Assembly: GCA_028583685.1 (NCBI GenBank)
Contig: JAMXIF010000048.1
Span: 23,489,885 to 23,553,884, forward strand
Direction of reading: 5' to 3'
DNA: 64,000 nt
Origin: Petaurus breviceps papuanus
Taxonomy: Eukaryota; Chordata; Mammalia; Diprotodontia; Petauridae
In this document: in pieces, positions 63,111 through 64,000 of the stretch
How the letters are laid out: every line of letters begins with the position of its first letter
Position numbering within the stretch: the stretch's first letter is position 1
Position numbers and translations under genes: made by a program
The notes under the pieces: generated by a model
Told to the model about the DNA's origin: nothing
The model's database searches: none
The model's input: the letters and a program-made list of their open reading frames with translations, nothing else

Positions 63111-63377
63111 AAAGGAAAGGTGCAGGAAGACAGGTTAAAGGGATGGCAGGGTCAAGGGAATTTTTTTAAAGGATAAAGAAGAAGTGCATATATTTGTAAA
63201 CAGTAGGAAAGAGGGAGAGACTGAAGAAGAGAAGAGAAGGAAGGGGATGGGTCAAATGGAGAGATCGGCCTCTGAAATATTCTGACAAGTGTTTTTTCAG
63301 TGTCTTCTAATATATCTTTGGTTAATTATCCTGAGGGAGCCCACTGCATCTCTGGATAGCTCTACTGATAGCAATAA

Positions 63378-63640
63378 TAGTTAATAATAGCTAGCATTTA
63401 TATAGTACTTATTACATGCCAGATACTGTGCTAAGTGCTTTATAAATATTATTTCATTTGATCCTTACAAAAACTTTATGAAGTTGCCATTGTTATCCCC
63501 ATTTTACAGACGAGGAAACTGAGGCAAACAGTGGTTAAGGGACTTGCCCCAGGGTCACACAGTGTCTGAAGCCAGATTTGAACTCAGGTCTTCCTGACTT
63601 CAGGCCCAATGCTCTATGAACAGCACTACCTAGATTCCTC
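63378..63640 (-). repeat. MAR1-like CORE-SINE
   Basis: The antisense order is gctagcatttatatagtact, ccccattttacagacgagga, ccccagggtcacacagtgtc, gatttgaactcaggtcttcc and the head remnant (gcactacctag). Confidence 0.88.
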
Positions 63641-63754
63641 TAAATAATAACAATAAGGACAACATCAACAATAAAACTAGAATATTCACTGCCTCCATAG
63701 CATTCCTACACTGCCCTAGTGTCACAGGAGAGGCCCCCTTGGAAGGAAGTAGTT

Positions 63755-64000
63755 TTTCATTCATTCATTCATTTATTCAACATTCATTTAAGTGCCTATC
63801 ATTTCCCAGGCATTATGGTAGGTGCCAAGGACACAAAGTAAAAAATGAACAAATTCCTGCCCTTAAGGAAAATACAGTCAATTGGGGGTAACAACACAAA
63901 CACAGAAATGCACACGAAGAGCAGATGGGAAATCATTTCTAAGGGAGGGAGTACTGGCACTGGGAGCGCAAGGATAGGCTTTTATTTCCTGTCCATGGTA
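63755..64000 (+). repeat. Unassigned interspersed repeat, cut by the window end
   Basis: It starts (TTCA)n with catttattcaacattcattt. It then runs through ttcccaggcattatggtagg, caaattcctgcccttaagga and gggagtactggcactgggag. Confidence 0.55.

Overview
This window is nuclear DNA from a mammal, almost certainly a marsupial. The evidence is its repeat content. Tens of tRNA-derived SINE copies belong to three marsupial-typical kinds: MIR/MAR1-like CORE-SINEs, short A-tailed SINEs, and SINEs whose 3' half matches an RTE/BovB-type LINE end. There are also L3/CR1-like and L2 LINE remnants, L1 pieces, and L1-derived segments that carry only ORF1 (HAL1-like). I cannot name the species. Two runs of N (146 and exactly 100 bases) mark assembly gaps beside low-complexity sequence.

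No spliced host gene or exon could be recognised. The only full-length host-type reading frame is an intronless copy of ribosomal protein eL20 (RPL18A) on the minus strand at 57838-58368. It is a processed retrocopy with a short poly(A), flanking target duplications and a retained 5' oligopyrimidine start. The rest is intergenic or intronic.

Layout: 1-11700 is dense in repeats. It holds an L1 3' end (2985-4125), a HAL1-like segment (about 4270-6838), and a nested stack at 6839-10160 in which an old L3-like LINE was hit by an RTE-tailed SINE, which was then hit by a HAL1-like insertion. The same L3 was separately hit by a mariner-like element. 11700-13400 has two repeat-poor AT-rich blocks. 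13400-21400 is MIR/L2/L1-rich and includes the first gap. 21420-24180 is repeat-poor. 25243-25452 is a perfect 210-base palindrome. 26000-42400 is a SINE-dense stretch with several L3 pieces and a hAT-type non-autonomous element. 42400-44340 and 46590-48640 are repeat-poor and look like conserved regulatory DNA. 49657-50254 is a solitary retroviral LTR. 50300-64000 returns to MIR, L2 and RTE-SINE sequence and contains the second hAT copy and the RPL18A retrocopy.

There is no operon-like or pathway relation between features. What they share is a history of insertion, which nested copies and target duplications order in time, and a few islands that insertions have avoided. Repeat borders given without a target duplication are good to roughly 15 bases. 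Comparison with known families is from memory.
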